Source of the DNA: CAVYUC01 sp963783085
Lineage (GTDB): Bacteria > Bacteroidota > Bacteroidia > Bacteroidales > Prolixibacteraceae
Assembly (NCBI GenBank): GCA_963783085.1
Contig: CAWAMJ010000002.1
Span: 620,001 to 684,000, forward strand
DNA length: 64,000 bases
Direction: 5' to 3'
Shown here piece by piece: positions 1 to 9,785 of this stretch. Under the pieces are notes generated by a model. That model was not told the DNA's origin, did not search any database, and saw only the letters and a list, made by a program, of their open reading frames with translations. The stretch's first letter is position 1. Each line of letters opens with the position of its first letter. The position numbers and the translations under genes were made by a program.

Positions 1-1305
1 TCCCAATATAAATTGTATAGCCAGCATCATACCGAGGGTCAGTTCACCGTGAACAACCGCCGTAGCCGAAATAATGATAATGATGATGTTCTTGGTTTCA
101 TTAATAAACACCGAGCCGGCATCCTGGTACTGTTCCAGCGAAAGACTTTTCACGCTCACCTTAAACAAGCCGGCCTGTACGCGCTCCCACTCCCACCGCT
201 TTTCCTTTTCGTAGTTGTTCAACTTGATTTCCTGCATCCCGTTGATGATCTGAATAAGTTTGCTCTGATTTTCGGAAAGTTTGGTAAATCGCTTGTAATC
301 GAGTTCGCGGCGGCGGTGCATAAAAATATATACCCACACAAAATACAATGCTGACCCGATGATAAAAATCAGAAAAATTTTCAGGCTGTATATTAATAGT
401 ACAACCGAGAAAATCACGAGGCTGAACATGGAAAACAGGATTCCGATAGATTGCGCTGTCAGGAACCGTTCGATGCGTGAATGATCGTCGATGCGCTGAA
501 GGATGTCGCCAATCATTTTGGAATCGAAGAAACCGAGCGGCAGTTTCATCAGTTTGATCAGGAAATCGGAGATAATGGAAATATTGATGCGCGTGCTGAT
601 GTGGAGCAAAATCCAGGAACGGATGAATTCAATCGACATTTTACTGATTAGCAAAAACAACTGGGCCAGCAACACGAGATAGATGAACCCGACGTCCTGG
701 TTGTTGATGCCGATATCGACCACACTTTGGGTAAGGAACGGCATGATGAGCAAAATAATACTGCCGAGAAAAAATCCGAGCAACAATTGCCCAACCAGTT
801 TATGGTAAGGTTTGAGGTAATTGAGTACAAACCGGAAACCGGTGCGGCTAACCTGCTCGTCCTTGTCCTGATAAAATTCCGGAGAAGGTTGCAGCAACAG
901 GCAGATTCCTTTTTCTTCGCCTTCTTTTACGGTGGCCAACCAGTGCTGTTTGAACTCTTCTTCGCTGTATTCCAGATGTCCAAAAGCAGGATCCGAAACA
1001 TGCACTTTTCCTTTTCTGAATTTATATACCACCACAAAATGCGACTGATCCCAGTGAACCACGCACGGCAGCGGCGCCTCGCGTTTTAACTGTTCGAAAG
1101 TAACGCGCACCCCCATCGAACGCATGCCGATGGCTTCGGCGGCATCGCTGATTCCGAGTAGCGAAACCCCTTCGCGGGTGATGTATGATTTTTCGCGCAG
1201 AAATTCAGTGGTGAAATGTTTCCCGTAATATTTTGCCACCATCCGCAAGCAGGTTGGCCCGCAGTCCATTGCATCGTATTGGCGAAAAAACGGGAATTTC
1301 GGCAT
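1..1305 (-). CDS. Peptidase-containing ABC exporter (C39 type), 3' end beyond window
   Basis: The reading frame starts at the ATG at 1305-1303 and stays open for 435 codons to the left edge. Residues 1-130 are a C39 double-glycine peptidase: Cys15 in QYDAMDCGPTC, His89 in the SHFVVV segment and Asp105 in SDPAFGH form the expected triad. From about residue 160 onward the protein has long hydrophobic segments typical of an ABC transporter membrane domain, with a conserved IGDILQRIDDH stretch. The ATP-binding domain lies outside the window; family members are usually about 700-730 residues. Such proteins cleave a Gly-Gly leader from a small peptide and export it across the inner membrane. No leader-bearing precursor gene was found nearby, so the substrate is unknown. 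The gene runs divergently from the Rof-like gene. Confidence 0.92.
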   Translation of the reverse strand, partial: MPKFPFFRQYDAMDCGPTCLRMVAKYYGKHFTTEFLREKSYITREGVSLLGISDAAEAIGMRSMGVRVTFEQLKREAPLPCVVHWDQSHFVVVYKFRKGKVHVSDPAFGHLEYSEEEFKQHWLATVKEGEEKGICLLLQPSPEFYQDKDEQVSRTGFRFVLNYLKPYHKLVGQLLLGFFLGSIILLIMPFLTQSVVDIGINNQDVGFIYLVLLAQLFLLISKMSIEFIRSWILLHISTRINISIISDFLIKLMKLPLGFFDSKMIGDILQRIDDHSRIERFLTAQSIGILFSMFSLVIFSVVLLIYSLKIFLIFIIGSALYFVWVYIFMHRRRELDYKRFTKLSENQSKLIQIINGMQEIKLNNYEKEKRWEWERVQAGLFKVSVKSLSLEQYQDAGSVFINETKNIIIIIISATAVVHGELTLGMMLAIQFILG

Positions 1306-1491
1306 CGTTCAGATTTTTGGCGCCCAAGATAGAAAAAAATGAGGGAAGATGGAAGAAGCGGTTAGCGGTTGTCAGGTTGATTCTGTTGGTCAATCACGCT
1401 TCAGGCGGTATTGGCCGTTTTTCTGCCGACGCTGTCAATTTTTGATTAACAAAAGGAACATTCACGTTGTTGTAAGTGTAAAATGCAGGTT

Positions 1492-1794
1492 ATGAATACA
1501 AAATATCATCCGGTTGATCCTGATTATTTCGATATGATTGAAGCGGAAATGGAGAAAAACAAATTTTCAACAGTCGATTTTTTTGGAGAGGACGATCAAT
1601 TGTCGCGAGCCAAAGGTGTGCCTGACAGAATAGACACGAACAGTAGAAATGAAGATCATTTATTGTTGAAATCGGGCAGAAAAATCCGCCTCGACAGAAT
1701 CATCGCACTCAATGGCAAACCGGGGCCGGCCTACGATGAATACGACAGTTATGCCAATGCCTGTCTCGATTGTATGGGTGGAATGGAAGATTAA
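1492..1794 (+). CDS. Rho-binding antiterminator (Rof/YaeO)-like small protein
   Basis: About 100 residues; an in-frame ATG three codons upstream (1483) is an alternative start. The N-terminal pattern KYHPVDPDYFDMIEAEM resembles the Rof motif Y-x-P-I-x-C-x-F-Y-D-x-L-E, with the usual Cys replaced by Pro-Asp. The middle SGRKIRLDRIIALNG matches the family's second conserved block (x-G-x-x-I-R-L-D-x-I-x-x-x-x-G). Rof proteins bind Rho and reduce Rho-dependent termination. The tail carries an unusual ACLDCMGGMED stretch beyond the family core. It stands alone, divergent from the ABC exporter. The assignment rests on pattern memory only; a plain hypothetical protein is the alternative. Confidence 0.5.
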   Translation: MNTKYHPVDPDYFDMIEAEMEKNKFSTVDFFGEDDQLSRAKGVPDRIDTNSRNEDHLLLKSGRKIRLDRIIALNGKPGPAYDEYDSYANACLDCMGGMED

Positions 1795-1824
1795 TCACAG
1801 GAAAGGCGGTAAAGAAATCGATTT

Positions 1825-2754
1825 TTAATCCGCCTGATCTTCATCATTTTTCGTCAACCGGTTGGCTTCAATGTAAATGCGTTTGATCTCGGGGTACGAA
1901 TTTCGGATGGCATTCTCAAGGCGTTTGATGGTATCGGAAAGTTCAGTGCTGTTGAGTTGCCGGATAAACTGTACATCGAGAGCCAGCAATACATCATTGG
2001 GCGCCATGTGCATGGTCAGCGGACGGTTCAGGGTTTCCACATTTTTGTCCTTTTTTACCAATTCCATAATATCGTCGACAATGTACGACTGCACACTTTC
2101 GCCAATAAGCAAATTTCGGCTTTCGATGGTTAGCAGCACGGCGGCAAATGCCAGCAACAATCCAATAAGAATGGAAGCAACGCCATCGGCGATCGGCAGA
2201 TTGAAATAACTGCCCGCAAATACTCCTGCCGCAGCTATCAGAAGCCCGCCCAGCGCTGCGCCATCTTCAAAAATCACAACAAACAGGGTGGGATCTTTGC
2301 TGATCCGCACGCGGTTAAAAAACCGCCCTTTTAATCCTTTGTTTTTATTCAGGTTACGCACCGCAATCACAAATGATGTACCTTCAAACACAAAGGCGCC
2401 ACCAAGAACGGCGTAATTCCACACGATGTTGGTCATTTCTTCAGGGTGCTGAATGTGTTTAATGCCTTCGTAAATGGACATGCCTCCTCCCAAACCAAAA
2501 ATGAGAATGGCAACAATAAGCGACCAGAAGTAAATTTCCTGTCCGTAACCAAAAGGATGTGCTTTGTTGGGCGGCTTTTTACTGCGGCGAATTCCCAGCA
2601 ATAAAAGCAACTGGTTGACGGAATCAACCGTGCTGTGAATTCCTTCGGACAACATTGCCGAACTGCCTGTGAAAGCGGCGGCAACGAATTTCAATATCGC
2701 GATGCCAATGTTGGCCGAAAGTGCTCCGTAAACAGTGATGTTTGAGTGTGCCAT
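1825..2754 (-). CDS. Cation diffusion facilitator (CDF) family transporter
   Basis: A 309-residue inner-membrane protein, the usual length for CDF antiporters that export Zn2+, Fe2+ or Mn2+ in exchange for protons. The family signature lies in TM2 as SEGIHSTVDSVNQ, with the metal-site His40 and Asp44 (HxxxD). A second acidic position falls in the FEDGAALGG segment of a later helix. About six hydrophobic helices are followed by a cytoplasmic domain from about residue 215 (dimerising and metal-sensing in this family). The substrate cannot be read from the sequence. It is transcribed alone, convergent with the Rof-like gene. Confidence 0.9.
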   Translation of the reverse strand: MAHSNITVYGALSANIGIAILKFVAAAFTGSSAMLSEGIHSTVDSVNQLLLLLGIRRSKKPPNKAHPFGYGQEIYFWSLIVAILIFGLGGGMSIYEGIKHIQHPEEMTNIVWNYAVLGGAFVFEGTSFVIAVRNLNKNKGLKGRFFNRVRISKDPTLFVVIFEDGAALGGLLIAAAGVFAGSYFNLPIADGVASILIGLLLAFAAVLLTIESRNLLIGESVQSYIVDDIMELVKKDKNVETLNRPLTMHMAPNDVLLALDVQFIRQLNSTELSDTIKRLENAIRNSYPEIKRIYIEANRLTKNDEDQAD

Positions 2755-3047
2755 GTGGTGTTATTTCGGAGCCTGCTGCTCCTTTTGTTATATTGAAACA
2801 ATTTTCGAGTGCTGAAGTTCGTGGTTGCCTCCAACAGTGCTTTTTGTATTGAGTATTGCGCTGAAAACGATATTGGTAGCGACAACGTTGTTCATCTGAA
2901 GAAAATGTCTTTATTCTTTCCCCACCATTCGTATGTTAACGAAATGTTGCAAATAGAATTCAAATTCTTTTCCGTAACTTGAATACGCTGGTTATGAAAT
3001 AATAATCATCCGATAATCTGTCAATAAAAACCTAAAACTTACCTGTC

Positions 3048-4499
3048 ATGAAAAAATTAATTACAATTTCGTTTGCAGTTTTTATGGTATTATCTGTTTT
3101 TAGTCAAAAAACCAGTTTAAATAATGGCCTGGATGAGAAGTTAACTTATGCCAAGGGACTTTTTAAACGGAATTTTGGCCCCGAACCATTAAGGTATGAG
3201 TTCCAAAATCGGAAACATCTTCAAAATCCCCAAATGAAAAGCGCAGGTATTGTTAAACCGCGCCTTGACAGCGCAATTAATGTGGCTTCAGACAAAGAGG
3301 AATTTATGTACGATGAGAATGGACATATGATACGTGATAGCTATTTTGAATGGAATGGGACTAGCTGGGATATCGAGGAAAAAATGGAATACACCTGGGA
3401 TGTGAATGGGAAGGTAATACTCAGCAACAATTATTCCTGGGATTATAATCACTGGATAAATGATTACAAAAATGAATATTCTTACAATCCCGACGGAAAC
3501 CTGCTGACGATTGCTGCTTATTTTTGGGAAAACGATCAATGGCTAAAACAATATAAATATGAGTACACTTTTGACAGCGCAGGAAATAAAACGCAGTTCA
3601 TTTTTTACTTCGGAACCGGACTTCCTCATGATACACTCATTGAGGTATCCAGAATTCAATATAGTTACGACTCAAGCCGGAATTTGGTGCGGGCTACTTC
3701 ATTTCAAATGATCGGAAATCAATTGAATAAAACAAGCAAAATGGAGCCGGTTTATGGCGAAAGTGGTAAAGTTGTTGCGCTTACTGACTCCATTTTGGAT
3801 AACGAAACCGACGAATGGGTATACGATTGGAGAGAAGAATATGATTATGACATCGTTGGTAATAAGGTACAATCCAACTCTTATCAAAACGGTTTAAATG
3901 CCAGTTCCCGTGAACAATGGATTTACGATGACTTTGGCAACATGACAGAACATACTTTTTTCTTTTCCGATTGGGAAACAGGGGCATTAATACCCATTTC
4001 GAAAGAAGTTTATGCTTACGACAACAACTATTCTTTTGACGATTTGATTGTGCCTTTTTATATCGTAATTCCGGAGGATAATGAACAAACGCCGGATATG
4101 GAGATGATGTTCAACCATAAACTAATAAACATCACTTACTACGAGAATGATGATGAAAATGGGACTGGCTTGAAGGAAATAGCCAATTATCAACTTTACT
4201 ATTCGGAACAGAACATTTCGGGTATTCGGGAAAATGTTTCAGAAAATAGTGTCATTTTGTATCCCAACCCGGCGCAGAACCAGATTGTTTTTCAGCTCGG
4301 TGCAGCAAATAAACCGTTTAATGTTGTTCTGTTCGATATCGGGGGTAAAGTAGTTTTTAACCAGTTTGTTGAAAATAACAAACCGACATCCATCGGATTT
4401 TTAAATGATGGACTTTATTTCTATCGTTTAACCGAAAACGGGAAAACCTATTCAGGAAAATTGTTGTTGAAAAAAAGTGTTGGCGGAACCACTTTTTAA
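3048..4499 (+). CDS. Secreted repeat protein with type IX secretion C-terminal sorting domain
   Basis: A 483-residue exported protein. The N-terminus (MKKLITISFAVFMVLSVFSQ) is a Sec signal peptide. Residues about 80-340 contain repeats of roughly 35-45 residues, each with a Y-D/N-x-x-G-N turn, a Tyr/Trp-rich strand and a K-x-E-Y strand (for example YSYNPDGNLLTI and YTFDSAGNKTQF), reminiscent of YD-type repeats. The last 75 residues are a type A sorting domain beginning near VILYPNPAQNQ and ending in a basic SGKLLLKK motif, which sends proteins through the T9SS to the cell surface or medium. No enzymatic motif is visible. It is monocistronic. Confidence 0.85.
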   Translation: MKKLITISFAVFMVLSVFSQKTSLNNGLDEKLTYAKGLFKRNFGPEPLRYEFQNRKHLQNPQMKSAGIVKPRLDSAINVASDKEEFMYDENGHMIRDSYFEWNGTSWDIEEKMEYTWDVNGKVILSNNYSWDYNHWINDYKNEYSYNPDGNLLTIAAYFWENDQWLKQYKYEYTFDSAGNKTQFIFYFGTGLPHDTLIEVSRIQYSYDSSRNLVRATSFQMIGNQLNKTSKMEPVYGESGKVVALTDSILDNETDEWVYDWREEYDYDIVGNKVQSNSYQNGLNASSREQWIYDDFGNMTEHTFFFSDWETGALIPISKEVYAYDNNYSFDDLIVPFYIVIPEDNEQTPDMEMMFNHKLINITYYENDDENGTGLKEIANYQLYYSEQNISGIRENVSENSVILYPNPAQNQIVFQLGAANKPFNVVLFDIGGKVVFNQFVENNKPTSIGFLNDGLYFYRLTENGKTYSGKLLLKKSVGGTTF

Positions 4500-4629
4500 T
4501 GCATTTATACACTCATTATTAATTTGCCAAGCCCTTCTGTGCCAGTGAGCGCAGCCTCCCGCTGAAAACGATTTGAGTGAACTGCGTATCGATTACTTAC
4601 AAATAAATTCCGAAAATAGGTTTGAAGAA

Positions 4630-5433
4630 TTATTCTTTTTCGTTAATGACGACAGTTTCCTCATCGGATGAATAAGCCGAAAAATAACCCAGCGCACCAT
4701 TCGAAAAATTGGAGGTGGGATTTGCAGGCGCTGCCGACCCCGGATTTGTAGTGGCGACATCATCGAAAGTGCGGTAAAAATCGAATGCGCCTTTATCGAG
4801 CGAAATGAGTTCTACTTTTGCTACGCTCCCGTTGTTAAAAACCGTTCCCCGCAATGTTAACTGCACTTCTTTTCCTTCTACGTAATCGTCGGTAAACAGG
4901 ATTAAATTTCCGGCGTCGGTTCTTAACCTTCCGTTTTTGTATACGTTCACCCGGTAATAATTGCTTTCGTCGGGCGGGTCTTTGAAATAAAGTAACAAAT
5001 AATAGCCGTCGTCGAAAAAAGATTTGCCTTCCTCATAAAAATATTCCAGTTTTTCGATTTCTACTGCCGGCCTCAGCGTTGAACTGGCTGTATACACTTC
5101 ACTATCCGATTCCACGGTCAATTTGTACGTCCGGCCGGTGTCGGGCGCCACCCTCTCGTGCATGTAAAAGCCTGGTTCTTTTTCCTTAAGTTCAAACCGG
5201 CGCCCGGAATCGTCTTCCAGAACCACGTTCGCCCCCGAAACAGTTTGTAATTCCGAAGCGCCAAAATAAGCGCCGGTTTTAGTAATTTTCACCTCCACGT
5301 CGCCTGGCTTATCGGTTAGGTTGGCTTCAATCACAGTGTTCGGGTTCACATCATTAAGGTTGATGTCGATTACTTTTTCACAACCGAAAAGTGCCATAAG
5401 AAAGGGGAATAGTATGTACTTTAATTTCGTCAT
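4630..5433 (-). CDS. DUF4249 outer-membrane lipoprotein, partner of TonB receptor
   Basis: A 267-residue lipoprotein. The signal peptide ends in a lipobox (LMALFGC, lipidated Cys about residue 18), followed by the EKVIDINL start typical of DUF4249. The domain is beta-rich, with an RRFELKEKEPGFYMH segment and the TGRTYKLTVE strand common to the family. In Bacteroidota, DUF4249 genes sit directly after a TonB-dependent receptor gene, and the pair is thought to work together in outer-membrane uptake. Here it follows the frameshifted receptor on the same strand, separated by 166 nt of repetitive DNA. The substrate is unknown. Confidence 0.82.
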   Translation of the reverse strand: MTKLKYILFPFLMALFGCEKVIDINLNDVNPNTVIEANLTDKPGDVEVKITKTGAYFGASELQTVSGANVVLEDDSGRRFELKEKEPGFYMHERVAPDTGRTYKLTVESDSEVYTASSTLRPAVEIEKLEYFYEEGKSFFDDGYYLLLYFKDPPDESNYYRVNVYKNGRLRTDAGNLILFTDDYVEGKEVQLTLRGTVFNNGSVAKVELISLDKGAFDFYRTFDDVATTNPGSAAPANPTSNFSNGALGYFSAYSSDEETVVINEKE

Positions 5434-5502
5434 CGGTCATTTATAATTTGTCATCGGTCATTTATAATTTGTTATCGGTCATTTATAATTTGTTATCGGT
5501 CA
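5432..5502. repeat. 21-bp tandem repeat between TonB receptor and DUF4249 genes
   Basis: The octamer ATCGGTCA recurs exactly every 21 bp at 5432, 5453, 5474 and 5495, separated by TTTATAATTTGTT/C, giving about 3.4 copies. The array begins at the start codon of the DUF4249 gene and runs into a looser zone (to about 5590) of TCACTGGTCA and CTTCCGGCTTC-like words. The remainder of 5434-5599 holds no gene. Confidence 0.8.
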
Positions 5503-5599
5503 TCGGTCAATAGTCACTGGTCACTGGTCATTCGTTCTCCCACGCGGATACCTTCAAACCAACTTTTCACTTCCGGCTTCCCGCTTCCGGCTTCACACT

Positions 5600-7922
5600 T
5601 TAAAACTTAAATTTATAACTCACCGATGGTATCGCCCTGAATAACGAAACCTGCACCGCTTCTGTTACATTGGGATTGTCTTCATTTTGCCGGAATTCGA
5701 TAAAATATGCATTTTCCCGGGCATACGCATTGTAAACCGAGAAATTCCAGCTTGATTCAAATTTACCGGTTTTCCTGCGAATCCAGGTCAGGCCTATATC
5801 AAGCCGGTGATAATCGGGCATCCGGTAGCCATTGCGTTCGGTATAGTATCCTACGGTTTGACCCTCAATTTCGTATTTCCCGCTGGGGAAAGTCACTGCG
5901 TTTCCGGTGTAATAAATCCATGTGGCCGATAATTTCAGCCTGCTGTTGATGTCGAACAAACCGACCACCGAAATATCGTGCCGCCGGTCGTGACGTGCGG
6001 GAAACGGATTGCCGTTGTTTATTTTATCGAACTGCCGCATGGTTTTCGACAAGGTGTAACTGACCCAGCCATTCAGCCGGCCGTAATTTTTCCGGACCAG
6101 AAATTCAGAGCCATAAGCCCAGCCGTGGCCAAAAACCAGTTCCGCTTCCACCGTTGAATTGAACATGAGCTGAGCCCCGTTTTTGTAATCGATTTGATTG
6201 AGCAGGTTTTTATAATACACTTCAACCGATGTTTCAAATTTGTTGTTGTTGAAATTGCGGAAATAACCAAGCGATACCTGGTCGGCAATCTGTGGTTTTA
6301 CATTGTTACTGCTCGGCAGCCACAAATCGGTTGGGGTGGTTGTGGTTGAATTCGACAACAAATGCAAAAACTGGTAAATGCGGTTGTAGCTTGCTTTAAC
6401 CGAGCTTTCGCCGTTGATGCTGTAAGTTCATAGCGAGGCGTGGTTCCAGTCCGCCCTGCGTTTTTACAAATTCAAAACTGTTTTTTTCAAAAGTTTTTGT
6501 CAATTCGCCGTTTTCATCGAATTCATAAAATTCGCCGGGGCCAATGTTGCTGAACAATGCCAGCCGTAAACCGTAATATAGTTTCAGCTTTTCCGAAATG
6601 CTCTGGTTATTCGACAAATAGGCAGCCCATTCCAGTGCTTTCCGCTCGGTTATATCCCGCGAATTGAAGGATACTTCATCTTCAATTTTTATTTTACCGG
6701 GTAAAATGGAATGATAAATTGCATTCCCGCCAAACTTCACCGTGTTTTGTGAATTGATGTACCACGAAAAATCCTGTTTCAGGTTTAAATCGTGAATTTC
6801 CGAACGGATGGCAATATCCAGGCCCCGCGATATATCGATTTGATATGAATAATTACTGAAAATCAGGGAGCTGTTCGAAAATACTTTTTCGCTGAAAACA
6901 TGGTTCCATCGCAGGGTTCCGGTAACGCTTCCCCAGTCGAAACCAAATTCTTTCTTATATCCGAAGTTGTCGCGGCCAATGTAGCCGGAAAGAAACACCC
7001 GGTTTTGGTTATTAAGTTTGTAGTTGGTTTTCAGGTTTAAATCATAAAAATAGAGGTGCGTATTTTGAAGGTCTTCGTCGCCCGAGAGTTTCAGGAACAG
7101 ATCGGCATAAGTGCGCCGGCCGCTGAGAATAAACGAGCTTTCATCTTTTTTCAGGGGCCCTTCAATGGTCAGGTTTGAGGAAATCAGCCCAAGGTTTCCG
7201 GTGGCGCCGAAATCCTTTAAATTTCCTTCTTTCATCTGAATATCGAGCACCGAGGATGCGCGGCCGCCAAATTCAGCAGGAATGGAACCCTTCATCAGGT
7301 TGGCGTTTCGAATCGCTTCGGAGTTAAAAACCGAGAAAAATCCAAGCAAATGCGATGCATTGTACACCGGCGCTTCATCGAGCAAAATCAGGTTTTGATC
7401 GATTCCTCCGCCCCGGACATAAAACCCGGAATTTCCTTCCCCTGCAGGTTTTACACCGGGTGTCAGCTGAATGGTTTTGAGAATGTCCTGTTCGCCAAAA
7501 ATAACCGGAATACTTTCGATTTGTTTCGGCACCATCGTAACGTTTCCCATCTCCATCGATGTCACGTTTTTGTCGGCGCGCTCGCCGGTAACCATAATAC
7601 TTCCAATTTCAACCGACTGCTCATCCAATTCCGCATCAATCCGTTTGTTTTCCTCTAAAACGATGTTGGTTGTATAATTTTTATAGCCGATAAACCGGAA
7701 CCGGAGGGTGTAATTTCCATGCGGCAAGGTAAGCGAATAAAAGCCGTAGGTATTTGAAACCGCACCTGTATTTGGCAGCCCTTCCACCACCACCGAAGCT
7801 CCGGTAAGGCTTTCGCCGGTGGCTGCATCGGTAATGGTGCCGCTAACTGTAAATTTTATTTGTGCAGTTACCGGATAATGAATAAATAAAATCAGGGCAA
7901 AAATCAGGCTTATTCGGAACAT
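5600..7922 (-). pseudogene. TonB-dependent receptor (SusC/CarboxypepD_reg type), single-base frameshift
   Basis: Two collinear reading frames make one receptor of about 774 residues. The 5' part (6396-7922) has a signal peptide, a carboxypeptidase-regulatory-like beta domain (about residues 25-110), a plug domain with the YVRGGGIDQNLILLDEAPV strand-turn, and early barrel strands. The 3' part (about 6423 down to 5600) completes the barrel and ends in SYKFKF, the expected terminal aromatic strand. The switch is at 6424-6425: removing one of two A residues (plus strand) joins EPRLAMNYSI to NGESSVKASYNRIYQF without loss. Intact, it would import a ligand across the outer membrane with the DUF4249 lipoprotein encoded just downstream. 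One-base insertion is seen; real mutation versus sequencing error cannot be told apart. Confidence 0.85.
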
Positions 7923-8127
7923 CTTCTTTTTTAACAGGCACCAAAAATAAAAATAATATTCGGCTTATTCATAAACCATATAAAAAGGGTAAAGGCACAC
8001 ATGCGCCAGATAAGCTGATGGCTTTTTAGCGTTTTGTTATTCATTTTCTGATTCGTTGTCAGACGCCGGTGCTTTGTGCTCCGGTTGAGTTAACACCAGT
8101 CACAATTTGAACGGCTGAAAACCTGCA

Positions 8128-8874
8128 TCAAATCTGGTTCGTGTTTTTTCCAATGATAACGGTGGAAGGTGTTTCGGGTTGATGTGTGTTTAAAAAGCTT
8201 TCTGTATCGCGTAGCGTGGTGGTAAAAATCTGCTGGCCGGATTGCGAAATGCGGCTTAAAACCTGGACGGTTGTTGCCGGATCGGTTCCATTCGCAGTTA
8301 GTTCGCGGCTTAATTCTGCCAGGCAATTCAATCCCATGTATATAATAACTGGTGAACCGGAATCAAGGACTTTCAAAACTGAATCAAGTCCCGGAAAACC
8401 ATTTTCGTTTTTTTGTCCGGTGTAAAAAAGCACCTGGCTGTTTTTGCCCCGTTCAGTCAGTGGTACCGAGCACAGCGATGCACCTGCAATTCCGGCAGTA
8501 ATTCCGGGAATGATTTCATAATTAAGGCCGTGCTGTTTGCAAAAACGGATTTCCTCGGCTCCGCGGCCAAAAATCATCGGATCACCGACTTTTAACCGAA
8601 CTACTTTCTTATTTTTTCCCGCCCAGTATAAAAATTCACGATGGATTTCAGCTTGCCTTTTTACCTGGTTTTGGCCATCCTTATTCCATTTTCCGACGTA
8701 CTTTTTTACTGCGCCTGTTTTTGCCAGTTCCAGCACCTCGCCACCCATCAATGCATCGTATAAAACCACGTCGGCCTCTTTCAGCCGTTTTTGTGCTTTT
8801 ACCGTCAGAAGTTCCGGATCGCCAGGGCCTGCCCCAACTATTGAAATTAAATGCGATAGATCCATTCCTGCCAT
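8128..8874 (-). CDS. cobA: Uroporphyrinogen-III C-methyltransferase
   Basis: A 248-residue SUMT enzyme that adds two methyl groups from S-adenosylmethionine to uroporphyrinogen III, giving precorrin-2 for siroheme. The SAM-binding VGAGPGDPELLT motif is at residues 13-24, and the second conserved block KVGDPMIFGRGAEE lies near residue 100. It is the single-domain form; the dehydrogenase half found in CysG is encoded separately at 13417-13896. It is the last gene of the sulfite-reductase operon and overlaps the upstream SDR gene; the start could be Met1 (28-nt overlap) or Met4 (19-nt overlap). Siroheme supply to CysI explains its place here. Confidence 0.93.
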   Translation of the reverse strand: MAGMDLSHLISIVGAGPGDPELLTVKAQKRLKEADVVLYDALMGGEVLELAKTGAVKKYVGKWNKDGQNQVKRQAEIHREFLYWAGKNKKVVRLKVGDPMIFGRGAEEIRFCKQHGLNYEIIPGITAGIAGASLCSVPLTERGKNSQVLFYTGQKNENGFPGLDSVLKVLDSGSPVIIYMGLNCLAELSRELTANGTDPATTVQVLSRISQSGQQIFTTTLRDTESFLNTHQPETPSTVIIGKNTNQI

Positions 8875-9686
8875 TCTGTTAGGTAATCCATCGGACTGGG
8901 ATACTCAAACCGGTAACCCAACCGTTGAACCAGTTTTTCGCTGTTAACAATCTTGTATTTCTCCGGGACATTAACAAATTCGGGTGCCGGCAACTCGCTG
9001 ATTTCAGCTGCTTTGGTATAAAATTCCTTTTTTGTCGGGTGCCCGGGACAGCAGGCGTTGAACACTTCGCCCCAGGCCTGTTTTTCGACAATTTGAATCA
9101 GTATGTTAATGGCATCTTTGCGATGTATCAAATTTACAGGGGAACCGCCGGGCACATCTTTTTTTCCCGTTAAAAACCGCGCAGGATTCCGGTCGAACCC
9201 AATCAGGCCGCCAAAACGCACCACTGTTGTCTGAACTTCGGGAAGTTCCTGCAATAATTTCTCGGCTTTCAGTATTGCCTTTCCGTTTGGTTTCGACGGA
9301 TTTTCCGCATCGGCTTCCCGCACCACTTCGTTTGCCGGTTCATAAACAGAAGTTGATGAAATAAAAATCACACGCTTTACATGCGTTTTCCGGATGAGTT
9401 GAATGATCTGATTGATCTGTTTCGGATAAATATCCTCAATATTTTCGATTCGTTTTGGCGGAATAGAAATTATCAGCACATCGGTATTAAAAAAACTGGT
9501 GTAATCAATAATTACCGAATCGGGTTCCACCTTCAGGTGATAAGTTTCAATTCCGGTAAATTCAAGCGCCACGTATTTTTCTGCAGATGCGGTTGAACCT
9601 TTGACAATATAATTTTTTAACAACAGCTTTTTTCCGAGCGCAGTTCCCAGCCAGCCGCATCCTAATATTGAAATCGTTTTAATCAT
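8847..9686 (-). CDS. SDR-family NAD(P)-dependent epimerase/oxidoreductase in siroheme operon
   Basis: A 279-residue Rossmann protein. The dinucleotide-binding turn is ILGCGWLGTALG (residues 8-19), and an ISSTSVYEP strand typical of extended SDRs (YeeZ-like) follows. The usual Tyr-x3-Lys is not obvious, so catalysis is uncertain. It overlaps cobA and lies 99 nt after cysI, so it is part of the sulfite-reductase transcript. Genes of this type recur beside siroheme genes in Bacteroidota as far as I recall, but I cannot name the substrate. An accessory tetrapyrrole or sulfur role is inference from position only. Confidence 0.75.
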   Translation of the reverse strand: MIKTISILGCGWLGTALGKKLLLKNYIVKGSTASAEKYVALEFTGIETYHLKVEPDSVIIDYTSFFNTDVLIISIPPKRIENIEDIYPKQINQIIQLIRKTHVKRVIFISSTSVYEPANEVVREADAENPSKPNGKAILKAEKLLQELPEVQTTVVRFGGLIGFDRNPARFLTGKKDVPGGSPVNLIHRKDAINILIQIVEKQAWGEVFNACCPGHPTKKEFYTKAAEISELPAPEFVNVPEKYKIVNSEKLVQRLGYRFEYPSPMDYLTEWQEWIYRI

Positions 9687-9785
9687 TTTTTGCTGTTTTT
9701 TTGAGTGTCTTTTCCGGTAAATTGGTTTGCTGTTTCCGGATTAATTTTTCTTCTGAATAAACAGGATTGGTTGCTCCGAAAATAT

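Noticed and set aside
1483..1794. Peptide substrate for the neighbouring C39 exporter
   Set aside because: The GG in its tail is not preceded by a leader motif, the protein is too large and acidic, and the Rof-like core fits better.
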